Positions 7,920 to 15,227 of a stretch of DNA of 24,641 nt are shown here, in pieces (positions within the stretch are counted from its first letter, which is position 1; each line of letters begins with the position of its first letter). This DNA comes from CAYSYH01 sp964435455. Its GTDB lineage: Bacteria; Patescibacteriota; WWE3; 2-01-FULL-39-13; JAACPI01. The stretch covers positions 1 through 24,641 of the forward strand of contig CAYSYH010000006.1 of assembly GCA_964435455.1 (NCBI GenBank). Reading direction: 5' to 3'. The notes under the pieces are model-generated. The model had not been told where the DNA came from. It made no database searches and saw only the letters and a list, made by a program, of their open reading frames with translations. Position numbers and translations under genes: made by a program.

Positions 7920-8294
7920 TTACCAAACTCTGCAAATTACTTCTCCGCCTACATTATTTTTTAAGGCTTCCTTGTGAGAAACAACTCCCTTAGGAGTAGA
8001 TACAACTGTGACCCCTACAGTATTTCTTAATTTTTTTAAAGCATTAACATTATAGTATATTCTTTTTCCAGGACTAGAGATAATTTTTAAGTCAGATATA
8101 TTTGCATCAGTTATGTTAACTTTTATATATTTAAAATGACCTTCTTTATAAATTTTATAATTAGCAATATATCCCTCTTTTTTTAAAACTTTTAATATAT
8201 TCTCAATTAACTTACTGTAATTTGTGGAAACATCTTTCTTGCCAGCTAACTTTGCATTTTTTATTTTGATTAAAAAGTTTGATATAGGATACAT
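7920..8294 (-). CDS. rpsH: Ribosomal protein S8 (uS8)
   Basis: 30S primary binder that, in E. coli, also represses the spc operon by binding its mRNA. 124 aa. Recognised from PISNFLIKIKNAKLAGK at the start (family: ADMLTRIRNA....) and from the C-terminal half: SSPGKRIYYNV, VVSTPKGVVSHKEA (family STSKGVMTDREA) and GGEVICRVW (family GGEILCYVW). Lies 4 bp after rpsN and 11 bp before rplF. Confidence 0.96.
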   Translation of the reverse strand: MYPISNFLIKIKNAKLAGKKDVSTNYSKLIENILKVLKKEGYIANYKIYKEGHFKYIKVNITDANISDLKIISSPGKRIYYNVNALKKLRNTVGVTVVSTPKGVVSHKEALKNNVGGEVICRVW

Positions 8295-8298
8295 AATA

Positions 8299-8484
8299 TT
8301 ACCAACTTGATTTTTTAACTCCAGGTATGTGCCCTTTGTGAGCCAATTCCCTAAAACATATTCTACAAACTTTAAATTTTCTTAAATAACCTCTAGATCT
8401 ACCACATAACTGACACCTATTATAATGTCTAACTTTAAATTTTTTCTTTTTTTGTGCATCCGCAATTTGTGCTTTTGTTGGCAT
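8299..8484 (-). CDS. rpsN: Ribosomal protein S14, short zinc-binding type (uS14)
   Basis: 30S head protein. 61 aa, the short zinc-ribbon (C+) form rather than the roughly 100 aa C- form of E. coli. The two CxxC pairs are Cys24/Cys27 (RCQLCGRSRGYLRKF) and Cys40/Cys43 (VCRICFRELAHKGHIPGVKKSSW). The ending KKSSW is typical. Position between rplE and rpsH is canonical. Confidence 0.97.
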   Translation of the reverse strand: MPTKAQIADAQKKKKFKVRHYNRCQLCGRSRGYLRKFKVCRICFRELAHKGHIPGVKKSSW

Positions 8485-8491
8485 AATAAAA

Positions 8492-9052
8492 TTATTTAAC
8501 TTTTAACTTAATTTGTTTTTTAAAAGGCATACCTATTTTTTCTAAAAATACTTTTGCAGTTTTATCATCCTTTGCAGATGTAATAATATTAATTTGCAAA
8601 CTTTTTAAATATTTAACTTTTTCAGTATTAACTTCTGGAAAAACAAAGTGTTCTTTAATGCCTAAAGAGTAATTTCCAGAACCGTCAAAAGAAGAAACAG
8701 AAACACCTTTAAAATCCCTAACCCTAGGTAAAACTATTCTTATAAGCTTCTCTAAAAACGCCCAAGCTTTTTGCCCCCTTAAAGTAACAAAAAAACCAAC
8801 CACCTCACCTTGCCTAAGCTTAAACCCAGAGATAGCTTTTTTTGCCTTTCTAGCCAAAGCTTTTTGCCCTGAAATAAGTGTTAAATCTTCTTCCGCCTCT
8901 TTTAAATATTCTTTGTTATCTTTGTAAGATCCTACTCCCATATTTACACTAACTTTAACTAATTTAGGTACTTCATAGGCATTAGATAACCCAAATTCTT
9001 TCATTAACTCTTTTCTTATTTTATTTTTATATTCTTTATACATTGTTTCCAT
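8492..9052 (-). CDS. rplE: Ribosomal protein L5 (uL5)
   Basis: 5S rRNA-binding protein of the central protuberance. Up to 186 aa. Key segments are LMKEFGLSNAYEVPKLVKVSVNMGVG (residues about 16-41, here given as consecutive parts LMKEFGLSN and VPKLVKVSVNMGVG), ISGQKALARKAKKAISGFKLR, VTLRGQKAWAFLEKL and the G-x-G-NYSLGIKEHFVFPE segment. A second ATG three codons in (9041-9043) is an equally possible start. The gene normally follows rplX directly; here a methyltransferase gene is inserted, and its 3' end overlaps the rplE start by 8-17 bp. Confidence 0.97.
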   Translation of the reverse strand: METMYKEYKNKIRKELMKEFGLSNAYEVPKLVKVSVNMGVGSYKDNKEYLKEAEEDLTLISGQKALARKAKKAISGFKLRQGEVVGFFVTLRGQKAWAFLEKLIRIVLPRVRDFKGVSVSSFDGSGNYSLGIKEHFVFPEVNTEKVKYLKSLQINIITSAKDDKTAKVFLEKIGMPFKKQIKLKVK

Positions 9053-9785
9053 ATAGTTGTCTTATTTTATCATATAATACAATACCAAGTGATACCGAAA
9101 CATTTAATGACGGTATCCTACTTATCATAGGTATTTTTACCAAACTGTCAACCTTATTAACAACATTTTCTTTTAAAGTCTCAGATTCACTACCTACTAT
9201 AAAAGCAGTTCTACCTGTCAAATCTTCTTCAAAATAATACTTATACCCCGTAACCTCTAAAGCAATAATTTTTATACCAAAATATTTTAAAAGCTTTAGA
9301 GATGAATAAAAAGATTCTCTAAACAAAGATATTTCGCTAATAGCCCCCATAGAAGCTCTTTCTACAACAGGTGTTAATTTAACACCAGACTTTCCAGTTA
9401 ATATTAATCCAGAAACACCTGCACCAACACATGTTCTAATAATAGCTCCTAAGTTGTGTTCATAAGTTATGTTCCTCGCTATAACTATAGACAAATTAGA
9501 TTCTTTTTTGGTCTTTTCTAAAAATTTTTTTAGAGAAGAAAATTTTATACCTTCTGCTAAAGCTATTACTCCTTGATGAGAACCCGTTTTAGATAAAGAA
9601 TCTAAATAAGATCTTTTACACTCCTTAGTTAATATTTTTTTACGTATAGATAATTCTAAAATCTTCTGTTTTTTTGGAGATTTAAGATTCTTATCTAAAT
9701 ATATCTTTTTAATGTACCGAGTAGAATTAAGTAATTCTACAACAGGGTTTAGACCCTCTACTAAAACTAAATTTCTTTCTTGCAT
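9036..9785 (-). CDS. SpoU/TrmH-family RNA 2'-O-methyltransferase (RlmB-like)
   Basis: Predicted SAM-dependent RNA ribose methyltransferase of the SPOUT superfamily (249 aa). The N-terminal substrate-binding domain (about 1-78) has EGLNPVVELL and GSHQGVIAL, as in RlmB, which methylates G2251 of 23S rRNA. The catalytic knot has motif 1 NLGAIIRTC (111-119; Asn111 and Arg117), motif 2 IVGSESETL (186-194) and motif 3 IPMISRIPSLNVSVSLGI (208-225). Start placed at the ATG at 9783-9785; a TTG three codons earlier is possible. It overlaps rplX by 19 bp and rplE by up to 17 bp, so it is fully built into the ribosomal operon and probably translationally coupled. The target base is inferred only; TrmH-like or antibiotic-resistance paralogues are alternatives. 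Confidence 0.85.
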   Translation of the reverse strand: MQERNLVLVEGLNPVVELLNSTRYIKKIYLDKNLKSPKKQKILELSIRKKILTKECKRSYLDSLSKTGSHQGVIALAEGIKFSSLKKFLEKTKKESNLSIVIARNITYEHNLGAIIRTCVGAGVSGLILTGKSGVKLTPVVERASMGAISEISLFRESFYSSLKLLKYFGIKIIALEVTGYKYYFEEDLTGRTAFIVGSESETLKENVVNKVDSLVKIPMISRIPSLNVSVSLGIVLYDKIRQLYGNNV

Positions 9786-10069
9786 TTTTTGCAAAACCTC
9801 ATTTTTTTTGTTTTTTTAACTACAAACCCAACTCTGGTTGGTTTTTTACAACTAGGACAAATCAACATAACATTAGAAATATGGATAGGCCTAATAACCT
9901 TTACCCGCCCACCTTGTACACCTTCCCTTGATTTTATATGCTTTACTTTAATACCAACATTCTTAACTATAATTTTGTTCTTTTTAGGTAATACCCTTTC
10001 TACTTCAGAAACAATTCCTTTATACTTTCCCGCTATTACTTTTACATTATCTTTATTTCTTATTTTCAT
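9767..10069 (-). CDS. rplX: Ribosomal protein L24 (uL24)
   Basis: 50S assembly initiator. Start set at the ATG at 10067-10069 (MKIRNKDNVKVIAGKYKG); an upstream TTG would overlap the rplN stop. 100 aa. The KOW motif covers about residues 6-33 (VKVIAGKYKGIVSEVERVLP). The C-terminus has a zinc-ribbon-like pair of CxxC motifs (LICPSCKKPTRVGF and FCKKCKKEI), found in many bacterial L24 proteins. Ends in TAG inside the start region of the downstream methyltransferase gene. Confidence 0.96.
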   Translation of the reverse strand: MKIRNKDNVKVIAGKYKGIVSEVERVLPKKNKIIVKNVGIKVKHIKSREGVQGGRVKVIRPIHISNVMLICPSCKKPTRVGFVVKKTKKMRFCKKCKKEI

Positions 10070-10074
10070 AATTT

Positions 10075-10443
10075 TTACCAAACTTCGGGAGCTAACGAAA
10101 CAATTTTATTATAACCCTTTTTCCTTAACTCACGAGCTACAGGCCCAAAAACACGTGTAGCCTTTGGCTGTTTGTTTTTGTCTATAACAACAGCTGCATT
10201 GTCGTCAAAACGTATATAACTACCATCTTTTCTTCGTAACTCCTTTCGAGTTCTTACTACTACAGCTTTTACTACTGCATGATCCTGTACATTAGAGTTA
10301 GGTACGGCGCCTCTAACAGAACAAACTACCACATCTCCAATACGGGCAAACCTTTTTTTAGTACCTCCCAATACAGTAATTACATTTAATTTTTTTGCAC
10401 CTGAATTGTCAGCACAAATAATAATTGAACCTTTTTGTAACAT
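10075..10443 (-). CDS. rplN: Ribosomal protein L14 (uL14)
   Basis: 50S protein at the subunit interface that forms an intersubunit bridge and binds the silencing factor RsfS. 122 aa, exactly the usual length. Starts MLQKGSIIICADNSGAKKL and carries the conserved KAVVVRTRKELRRKDGSYI and FDDNAAVVIDKNKQPKATR segments and the PVARELRKKGYNKIVSLAPEV ending (shown in parts). Lies between rpsQ (11 bp) and rplX (5 bp). Confidence 0.98.
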   Translation of the reverse strand: MLQKGSIIICADNSGAKKLNVITVLGGTKKRFARIGDVVVCSVRGAVPNSNVQDHAVVKAVVVRTRKELRRKDGSYIRFDDNAAVVIDKNKQPKATRVFGPVARELRKKGYNKIVSLAPEVW

Positions 10444-10454
10444 AATTTATAAAT

Positions 10455-10688
10455 TTACTTTTTTAAAATTTCCACTACCTTAAAAGCCTTTTTTTTGCTT
10501 ATAGGTCTACTCTCAGCAATTATAACGTTATCTCCCACTTGCAATTTTAAACCATTAGTATCCGCTAAAAACTTTCTAGTTCGCTTTATAAATTTAGGAT
10601 ACTTACGATGTTTACGTAACACTTTTACGCTAACCACTACAGTTTTATCCATTTTGGTTGATACAATAACACCTTTAAACTTTTTCAT
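10455..10688 (-). CDS. rpsQ: Ribosomal protein S17 (uS17)
   Basis: 30S protein with an OB fold that binds 16S rRNA helices 7 and 11. 77 aa. Contains GVIVSTKMDKTVVVSV (family G.VVS.KMDKT.VV.V), KYPKFIKRTRKFLADT and GDNVIIAESRPISKKKAF (family GD.V.I.E.RPLSK.K). The start lies inside the end of rpmC (14-bp overlap). It has one of the strongest Shine-Dalgarno sites seen here, AAAGGAGGT with GGAGGT at 10697-10702, 8 bases before the ATG. Confidence 0.97.
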   Translation of the reverse strand: MKKFKGVIVSTKMDKTVVVSVKVLRKHRKYPKFIKRTRKFLADTNGLKLQVGDNVIIAESRPISKKKAFKVVEILKK

Positions 10689-10881
10689 TGTTTAGTACCT
10701 CCTTTTCTTTTATAACGGTTTTTATTCTTGCTATAGTCTTCTTTAAATTTCTCTTTTTTTTAATATCAAAACTTTTACCAATTTTTAAATTTAATGTCAA
10801 GAGATGCAATTCTTTTAGTGAATCCCGAAGTAATTTATATAAGTCTTTTATACTTTTTTCTCTTAATTCTTTAACTTGCAT
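10675..10881 (-). CDS. rpmC: Ribosomal protein L29 (uL29)
   Basis: Small alpha-helical 50S protein at the exit tunnel, part of the docking site for trigger factor and SRP. 68 aa. The two-helix hairpin pattern is visible: VKELREKSIKDLYKLLRDS, then LHLLTLNLKIGKSFDIKKKR (family L..LR.Q...GQL.N...I), then ARIKTVIKEKE. It begins 1 bp after rplP, with an AAAGAGG sequence upstream, and overlaps rpsQ by 14 bp. Confidence 0.93.
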   Translation of the reverse strand: MQVKELREKSIKDLYKLLRDSLKELHLLTLNLKIGKSFDIKKKRNLKKTIARIKTVIKEKEVLNNEKV

Positions 10882-10882
10882 A

Positions 10883-11293
10883 TTAAACCTCTTTTTGTAA
10901 AAATTTAGTCTTAAACGGTATTTTATGAGAAGCCTTTCTAAAAGCCTCTCTAGCTATTTCTTCGGAAACCCCTGAAAGCTCAAATAAAACTCTTCCAGGT
11001 TTTACAGGGGTAGCATAATGGTCTACAGCACCTTTACCAGAACCCATTCTTACCCCTAAAGTCTTTTTTGTTATTGGTTTATCAGGAAATACCCTAATCC
11101 AAACTTTCCCAGATCTTTTAGTTGTAGCGGTTATAGCTCGCCTGGCCGATTCTATTTGATTAGATGTTAAATAACCCCTACCAACAGCTTTAAGAGCAAA
11201 CTCTCCAAAAGATATAACCGAACCTCTATAAGAAAAACCTCTATTCTTACGTCTCATTTGTTTTCTGAATTTTTGTTTTTTTGGCATTAACAT
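10883..11293 (-). CDS. rplP: Ribosomal protein L16 (uL16)
   Basis: 50S protein at the A-site tRNA elbow. 136 aa, normal length. The canonical start MLMPKKQKFRKQMRRKNRG supports the first of two ATGs. Diagnostic segments are GRGYLTSNQIESARRAI, RVFPDKPITKKTLGVRMG, GKGAVDHYATPVKPGRVLFE and AREAFRKASHKIPFKTKFL. Lies between rpsC (14 bp) and rpmC (1 bp). Confidence 0.98.
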   Translation of the reverse strand: MLMPKKQKFRKQMRRKNRGFSYRGSVISFGEFALKAVGRGYLTSNQIESARRAITATTKRSGKVWIRVFPDKPITKKTLGVRMGSGKGAVDHYATPVKPGRVLFELSGVSEEIAREAFRKASHKIPFKTKFLQKEV

Positions 11294-11307
11294 AAGTCTA
11301 ATTAAAA

Positions 11308-11931
11308 TTAATCTTTTTTATTTATCCAAACTCGCACACCAATCACACCATAAGTAGTTACAGCAGGTCGTTCTCCATACTCTAAATTTGCCCTCAATGT
11401 AGTTAAAGGAACAGTACCTTCTTTATATGTCTCTGATCTAGAAATAGTATTAGCTCCGCTTAATACACCAGAAACTATTACTTTTACTCCTAAAGCTCCT
11501 TGATCCATGCCCTTACGTATAGCAGATAAAACAGCTCTACGATAATGCACACGCCTTTCAATTTGAGAGGCAATATCATTAGCAACTATAGGGGCAGAAA
11601 GTTCTGGATACCTAACTTCTTCTACAGAAATAGAAACTTTTGATTTTGTGAGTTTTTTCAAAGATTCCTGCAACAAAGTTACACCTGCACCACCTTTACC
11701 AATTACAAAACCTGGTTTAGCAACTCTCAACTTTATATTTAACTCATTTATATTACGTTCTATAATAATATCTTCTACACCAGCTGTTCTTAGCTTTTTT
11801 GTTAGAAATCTTCTTATTTTTTCGTCTTCTACTACGTAGTCACCAAAAGAATTTTTAGGATAAAACCATTTAGACTTCCAATCTTTGGTGATACCTACTC
11901 TAAAACCTGTTGAAGATACTTTATTTCCCAT
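11308..11931 (-). CDS. rpsC: Ribosomal protein S3 (uS3)
   Basis: 30S protein at the mRNA entry channel, with helicase activity on mRNA. 207 aa, typical. Starts MGNKVSSTGFRVGITKDWKS. The KH type II domain holds GFVIGKGGAGVTLLQESL (about 74-91). The C-terminal domain has GALGVKVIVSGVLSGANTIS and ends at GVIGVRVWINKKD (family GVKVWIYKG). Lies 3 bp after rplV. Confidence 0.98.
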   Translation of the reverse strand: MGNKVSSTGFRVGITKDWKSKWFYPKNSFGDYVVEDEKIRRFLTKKLRTAGVEDIIIERNINELNIKLRVAKPGFVIGKGGAGVTLLQESLKKLTKSKVSISVEEVRYPELSAPIVANDIASQIERRVHYRRAVLSAIRKGMDQGALGVKVIVSGVLSGANTISRSETYKEGTVPLTTLRANLEYGERPAVTTYGVIGVRVWINKKD

Positions 11932-11934
11932 AAT

Positions 11935-12324
11935 TTATTTTTTTTTAGTATTTAAAACTTTTTGTTTTTTTGGTTTAACAACTTCTTGCTTTAAAAAAAC
12001 TTTAACATATAAATTAGATCTTCTTTTTAAAATTCTTTTAAATCTAGATCGGCTTCCTACTCTACCTGTTTTTATGGTAGAAGCAGGACCTACATAAGCT
12101 TCCTCTACATATAAATTTTTAGAATCTACATTTGAATAAGCTCCAATTACAGATTTTAAAAGTTTCGCCCAAAGTACAGATGCTTTTTTATCATTAAACT
12201 TTAAATTTATCAAGGCTTTATCTATACTCATTTTCTTAATTAAAGGCAAAATTAACCCAGCCTTTCTTGGAGATATTAATGCATTTTTATAGCTAAATAA
12301 TTTTAATTTATTTTGTACTTCCAT
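11935..12324 (-). CDS. rplV: Ribosomal protein L22 (uL22)
   Basis: 50S protein whose hairpin lines the exit tunnel. 129 aa. Recognised from the ISPRKAGLILPLIKKMSID segment (family: R.SP.K.R.V.DLIRGK), the KASVLWAKLLKSVIGAYSN core and the tunnel hairpin YVGPASTIKTGRVGSRSRFK with KRRSNLYVKV (family GP..KR..PRA.GRA..I..R.SHI.V). The C-terminal tail is lysine-rich. Sequence is more divergent than its neighbours but position and length fit well. Confidence 0.94.
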   Translation of the reverse strand: MEVQNKLKLFSYKNALISPRKAGLILPLIKKMSIDKALINLKFNDKKASVLWAKLLKSVIGAYSNVDSKNLYVEEAYVGPASTIKTGRVGSRSRFKRILKRRSNLYVKVFLKQEVVKPKKQKVLNTKKK

Positions 12325-12326
12325 AA

Positions 12327-12596
12327 TTATTTAATTTTTTTACTACTATGACCTCTAAAAGTTCTGGTTGGCGCAAATTCACCTAATTTGTGACCTACCA
12401 TAGATTCATTAACTAAAATCTCTATAAAATCCCTACCATTATGTACTGCAAACTTTATACCTACCATTTCAGGAGAAATTGTAGATCTTCTAGACCATGT
12501 TTTAATAGGTTGAGATATTTCACCTTTTTTAGCTTTCTCTACTTTTTTTAATAATTTAGGATCCACATAAGGACCTTTTTTTAGAGAACGTCCCAT
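12327..12596 (-). CDS. rpsS: Ribosomal protein S19 (uS19)
   Basis: 30S head protein in complex with S13. 89 aa. Carries MGRSLKKGPYVDPKLLKKV, KTWSRRSTISPEMVGIKFAV, VHNGRDFIEILVNESMVGHK and GEFAPTRTFRGHS, all very close to the family consensus. Lies between rplB (3 bp) and rplV (2 bp). Confidence 0.98.
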   Translation of the reverse strand: MGRSLKKGPYVDPKLLKKVEKAKKGEISQPIKTWSRRSTISPEMVGIKFAVHNGRDFIEILVNESMVGHKLGEFAPTRTFRGHSSKKIK

Positions 12597-12599
12597 AGG

Positions 12600-13430
12600 T
12601 TATTTTTTCCTCCTATCTTTAACTTTATATTTTTCTGTATGCTTTCTTTTTCTGGTTTTGTAACCTTTAGAGGGAATACCTGTAGGTGAAACCGGGCTAG
12701 GTCTACCTATACCCGATGTTTTATAAGAACCTCCATGAGGATGCTGCTTTAAACTAGACATTGCAACTCCTCTAACAGTAGGTCTAATACCTCTATGTCT
12801 ATTTCTACCAGCTTTTCCTAATTTGATATGCTTAAAAGATTCATTGCTAAGCTGCCCTATAGTAGCATAACAAGTTTCTAAAAACTTTCTTACCTCACCA
12901 GAAGGCATTTTTACATTAACATAACCACTGTCTTTAGACAAAATTGTAGCAAAAGTACCCGCTCCTCTAACCATTATAGCTCCAGCACCAGGTTGTAACT
13001 CTAAGTTATATATAGGAACACCTATTGGAATATTTTTTAAAGGCATAGAGTTACCTATCTTTGGTGGGGTTTTTTCACCATAAATTATAGTATCTCCAAC
13101 ATTTAATCCTTTAGGCCGCAATATATATCTTTTTTCACCATCTTCATACTGTACTAAGGATATATCCACATTTCTATTAGGGTCGTATTCTATAGTTAAA
13201 ACTTTAGCTTTGATATCCTTTTTATCCCTTAAAAAATCAATTATTCTATAATGTTTTTTAGCTCCTCTAGCTTGATGCCTTACAGATATAGTACCTTTAC
13301 TACGGCCTTTAGGACCTTTAAGAGGCCGTAATAAAGGCTTATAAGGCGCAACCTTGCTGTGATGTTTTTTACTAATAAACACCTGTGCTCTTAATCCTGG
13401 CGATGTAGGTTTTCTTTTTTTTAATTTCAT
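12600..13430 (-). CDS. rplB: Ribosomal protein L2 (uL2)
   Basis: Large conserved 50S protein beside the peptidyl-transferase centre. 276 aa, normal. The OB and SH3-like domains show KGRSKGTISVRHQARGAKKH, IEYDPNRNVDISLVQYEDG and NLELQPGAGAIMVRGAGTFA. The C-terminal segment RGIRPTVRGVAMSSLKQHPH with HPHGG contains the highly conserved histidine needed for subunit association in E. coli. It ends with a basic tail. Part of the rplW-rplB-rpsS series. Confidence 0.98.
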   Translation of the reverse strand: MKLKKRKPTSPGLRAQVFISKKHHSKVAPYKPLLRPLKGPKGRSKGTISVRHQARGAKKHYRIIDFLRDKKDIKAKVLTIEYDPNRNVDISLVQYEDGEKRYILRPKGLNVGDTIIYGEKTPPKIGNSMPLKNIPIGVPIYNLELQPGAGAIMVRGAGTFATILSKDSGYVNVKMPSGEVRKFLETCYATIGQLSNESFKHIKLGKAGRNRHRGIRPTVRGVAMSSLKQHPHGGSYKTSGIGRPSPVSPTGIPSKGYKTRKRKHTEKYKVKDRRKK

Positions 13431-13432
13431 AA

Positions 13433-13753
13433 TTATTTTTTACTACTAGATTTTTTAGATTCTTTTGGCTTTTCTAACTCGAACAAATCAATTTTTTTAT
13501 TTCCTTTAATTTTCACTATAGCTTTTTTTAAACCTCCCTTTAAAAAATAAGTTCTTGTTTTATAATTTCTCTTTACTTCTGGAGCGTTTTTTAAAGTATT
13601 GACAGAAACCACTTTTACATTAAAAAGCGACTCTACCCACTTTTTTATTTCTTCTTTTCGAGCGTCATTAGATACAACAAAAGTATACTTATTTTGTTTA
13701 GTTAATAAAATAGTTTTTTCTGTAATGTGAGGTTTTATCAATACTTTTTTCAT
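13433..13753 (-). CDS. rplW: Ribosomal protein L23 (uL23)
   Basis: 50S protein at the tunnel exit, docking site for trigger factor and SRP. 106 aa. Starts KKVLIKPHITEKTILLTKQN (family: I.RP.ITEK...L....) and includes YTFVVSNDARKEEIKKWVES and NVKVVSVNTL (family: F.V...A.K..IK.AVE.LF.V.V..VNT). A serine/lysine-rich C-terminal tail. Lies 1 bp from rplD and 2 bp from rplB. Confidence 0.95.
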   Translation of the reverse strand: MKKVLIKPHITEKTILLTKQNKYTFVVSNDARKEEIKKWVESLFNVKVVSVNTLKNAPEVKRNYKTRTYFLKGGLKKAIVKIKGNKKIDLFELEKPKESKKSSSKK

Positions 13754-13754
13754 A

Positions 13755-14372
13755 TTAATTTTTATTACTCAAACTTTCAAAAGCTTTAACGGTAAAGATT
13801 ATATTATAACCTTTAAGTAAATCAAAAGAATTCAATTCATCTAAATGTACGATAATAGTTTTGGGTAAGTTTTTTGTAGATTTATAAACATCAGATTCTC
13901 CACCATGTACAATAAGAGTTTTTTTAGATTCAAAACCGTTCTGTAAAATTTTTTGTAATACTTTAAAAGCATCTTTAGTTTTGGTAATTTTAGCAAAATC
14001 TACAACATATACTCGCTTTTCATTGGCTCTAGAAGTCAAAATCATTTTAAAAACAAGTTTCTTCATTTTTTTTGGCATTTTTAAGATTTTTTTATAAGGC
14101 TTAGGGCCGTGAGAAACACCGCCTCCTACCCAAATAGGAGATCTAATACTACCGTGTCTAGCTCTACCAGTTCCTTTTTGCCTCCAAGGTTTTTTACCCC
14201 CACCACGTACTTCTCCCCTTGTTTTAGTAGAAGAGGTACCCTGTTTTTGATTAAATAAGTAAACATAAACATATTGAGAAATTAAATCAGGAACCATTTT
14301 TTTAACTAATAAGTTACTAGGTAGATCTTTAACACTTTTCTTTAAATTTTTATCAAAATATAATATTTTCAT
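13755..14372 (-). CDS. rplD: Ribosomal protein L4 (uL4)
   Basis: 50S protein reaching into the exit tunnel; in E. coli also the autogenous repressor of the S10 operon. 205 aa. The tunnel loop is well preserved: TRGEVRGGGKKPWRQKGTGR and ARHGSIRSPIWVGGGVSHGP. The C-terminal part has LVFKMILTSRANEKRVYVVD and ends in the Rossmann-like globular domain. Lies 7 bp after rplC. Confidence 0.97.
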   Translation of the reverse strand: MKILYFDKNLKKSVKDLPSNLLVKKMVPDLISQYVYVYLFNQKQGTSSTKTRGEVRGGGKKPWRQKGTGRARHGSIRSPIWVGGGVSHGPKPYKKILKMPKKMKKLVFKMILTSRANEKRVYVVDFAKITKTKDAFKVLQKILQNGFESKKTLIVHGGESDVYKSTKNLPKTIIVHLDELNSFDLLKGYNIIFTVKAFESLSNKN

Positions 14373-14379
14373 AATAAAA

Positions 14380-14832
14380 TTATTCCTTATTTTCTAAGTC
14401 TTTAGATTCAGAAGAATCTTCTTTTTTTAAAACAGTAATAATACTCCTTTTACTACCAGGAACCGGACCCACTACGGCAAATTTAGTACCATCTATTTTT
14501 ACAATTAATTTATTTTTTAAAGTAATTCTTTTATTACCATATAAACCAGCCATTTTTTTACCTTTTAAAACTCTAGATATTTCAGTTGTACCTCCTATAG
14601 ATCCTGGAGCTCTAGCTCTATCTGATTGACCATGTGTAGCTGGGCCTCCTCTAAAGTTATGTCTTTTCATAACACCAGAAAAACCCCTTCCTTTAGAGTA
14701 TCCTACTACGGTAACTACATCATTTTCTTTTAAAGAATGTCCCGAAGATTCTAACCAAGTCACAGGAACTACAGTTCCATCTTCTTTAAAAATTTGCGAC
14801 ATATTAAGTTTTAAAGCTTTTATTCTCTTCAT
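14380..14832 (-). CDS. rplC: Ribosomal protein L3 (uL3), shortened
   Basis: 50S assembly protein near the peptidyl-transferase centre. Start set at the ATG at 14830-14832, because MKRIKALKLNMSQIFKEDG then aligns with the family N-terminus (MKGLLGKKLGMTQIF.EDG); an ATG six codons upstream would overlap the rpsJ stop. The protein is 150 aa against about 205-210 in typical bacteria. The core extension segment is present (VGYSKGRGFSGVMKRHNFRG, then HGQSDRARAPGSIGGTT and GKKMAGLYGNKRIT). What is missing is about 50-55 residues between PVTWLESSGHSLKENDVV and the SKGRGF motif, part of the globular domain. The common G(K/R)K.GM motif is also altered to ALKLNM. No frameshift is seen. Confidence 0.93.
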   Translation of the reverse strand: MKRIKALKLNMSQIFKEDGTVVPVTWLESSGHSLKENDVVTVVGYSKGRGFSGVMKRHNFRGGPATHGQSDRARAPGSIGGTTEISRVLKGKKMAGLYGNKRITLKNKLIVKIDGTKFAVVGPVPGSKRSIITVLKKEDSSESKDLENKE

Positions 14833-14849
14833 TATATAAATCAAATTCA

Positions 14850-15173
14850 TTACAAAGACTTAATAGTTATTTCAACACCTGCAGGCAATGATAGGGAGGA
14901 AAGCTCTTCTATAGTTTGAGCTGTTGGGTTTATTATATCAATTACTCTTTTATGAACTCTTTGTTCAAAAATTTCTTTACCTCTTTTATCAATATGTGGT
15001 CCTCTTATTACAGTTACTTTATGAATTCTAGTAGGTAAAGGAATAGGACCAGATACCAAAGATCCAGTGCGCACAACAGATTCTACAATTTTTCGGGCAC
15101 TTTGATCACAAACCTTAGGATCATAGGCTTTTAACTTAACTCTTAACTTTGATTCAACTTTATCTTTTTTCAT
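14850..15173 (-). CDS. rpsJ: Ribosomal protein S10 (uS10)
   Basis: 30S head protein, also the NusE transcription antitermination factor. 107 aa. Contains LRVKLKAYDPKVCDQSARKI (family: IRIRLKAFDH.L.D.S..KI), GPIPLPTRIHKVTVIRGPHI and EQRVHKRVIDI (family E.RTHKRLIDI). It is the first gene of the S10-spc-alpha block and lies only 69 bp from tuf. That gap is largely filled by the tuf terminator, so its own promoter is hard to place. Confidence 0.97.
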   Translation of the reverse strand: MKKDKVESKLRVKLKAYDPKVCDQSARKIVESVVRTGSLVSGPIPLPTRIHKVTVIRGPHIDKRGKEIFEQRVHKRVIDIINPTAQTIEELSSLSLPAGVEITIKSL

Positions 15174-15190
15174 AGTATTTTACTATTTAA

Positions 15191-15227
15191 AATAAAAAAG
15201 GTGAGGACCTAAAAGGCCCCCACCTTT
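15191..15227 (-). terminator. Intrinsic terminator after tuf
   Basis: In the minus direction the stem arms are 15215-15227 and 15197-15209 (13 bp). Eleven Watson-Crick pairs plus two G-U pairs form only on the minus-strand RNA; on the plus strand they would be A-C mismatches, which fixes the orientation. The loop is TTTTA (15210-15214), and the stem runs into TTTTTTATT. It starts 15 bp after the tuf stop and ends 17 bp before the rpsJ start codon. Confidence 0.9.

Noticed and set aside
7909..7935. Extended N-terminus of L6 starting at 7935
   Set aside because: It overlaps the rpsH stop and adds residues not found in L6; the internal ATG gives the canonical MSRIGKKPI.
9780..10160. A 126-codon plus-strand open frame antisense to rplX/rplN, and several similar ones (for example 7733-7993 and 15766-16086)
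   Set aside because: They lie wholly opposite well-identified ribosomal or tuf genes, have low-complexity hydrophobic translations typical of antisense of lysine-rich genes, and match no family.
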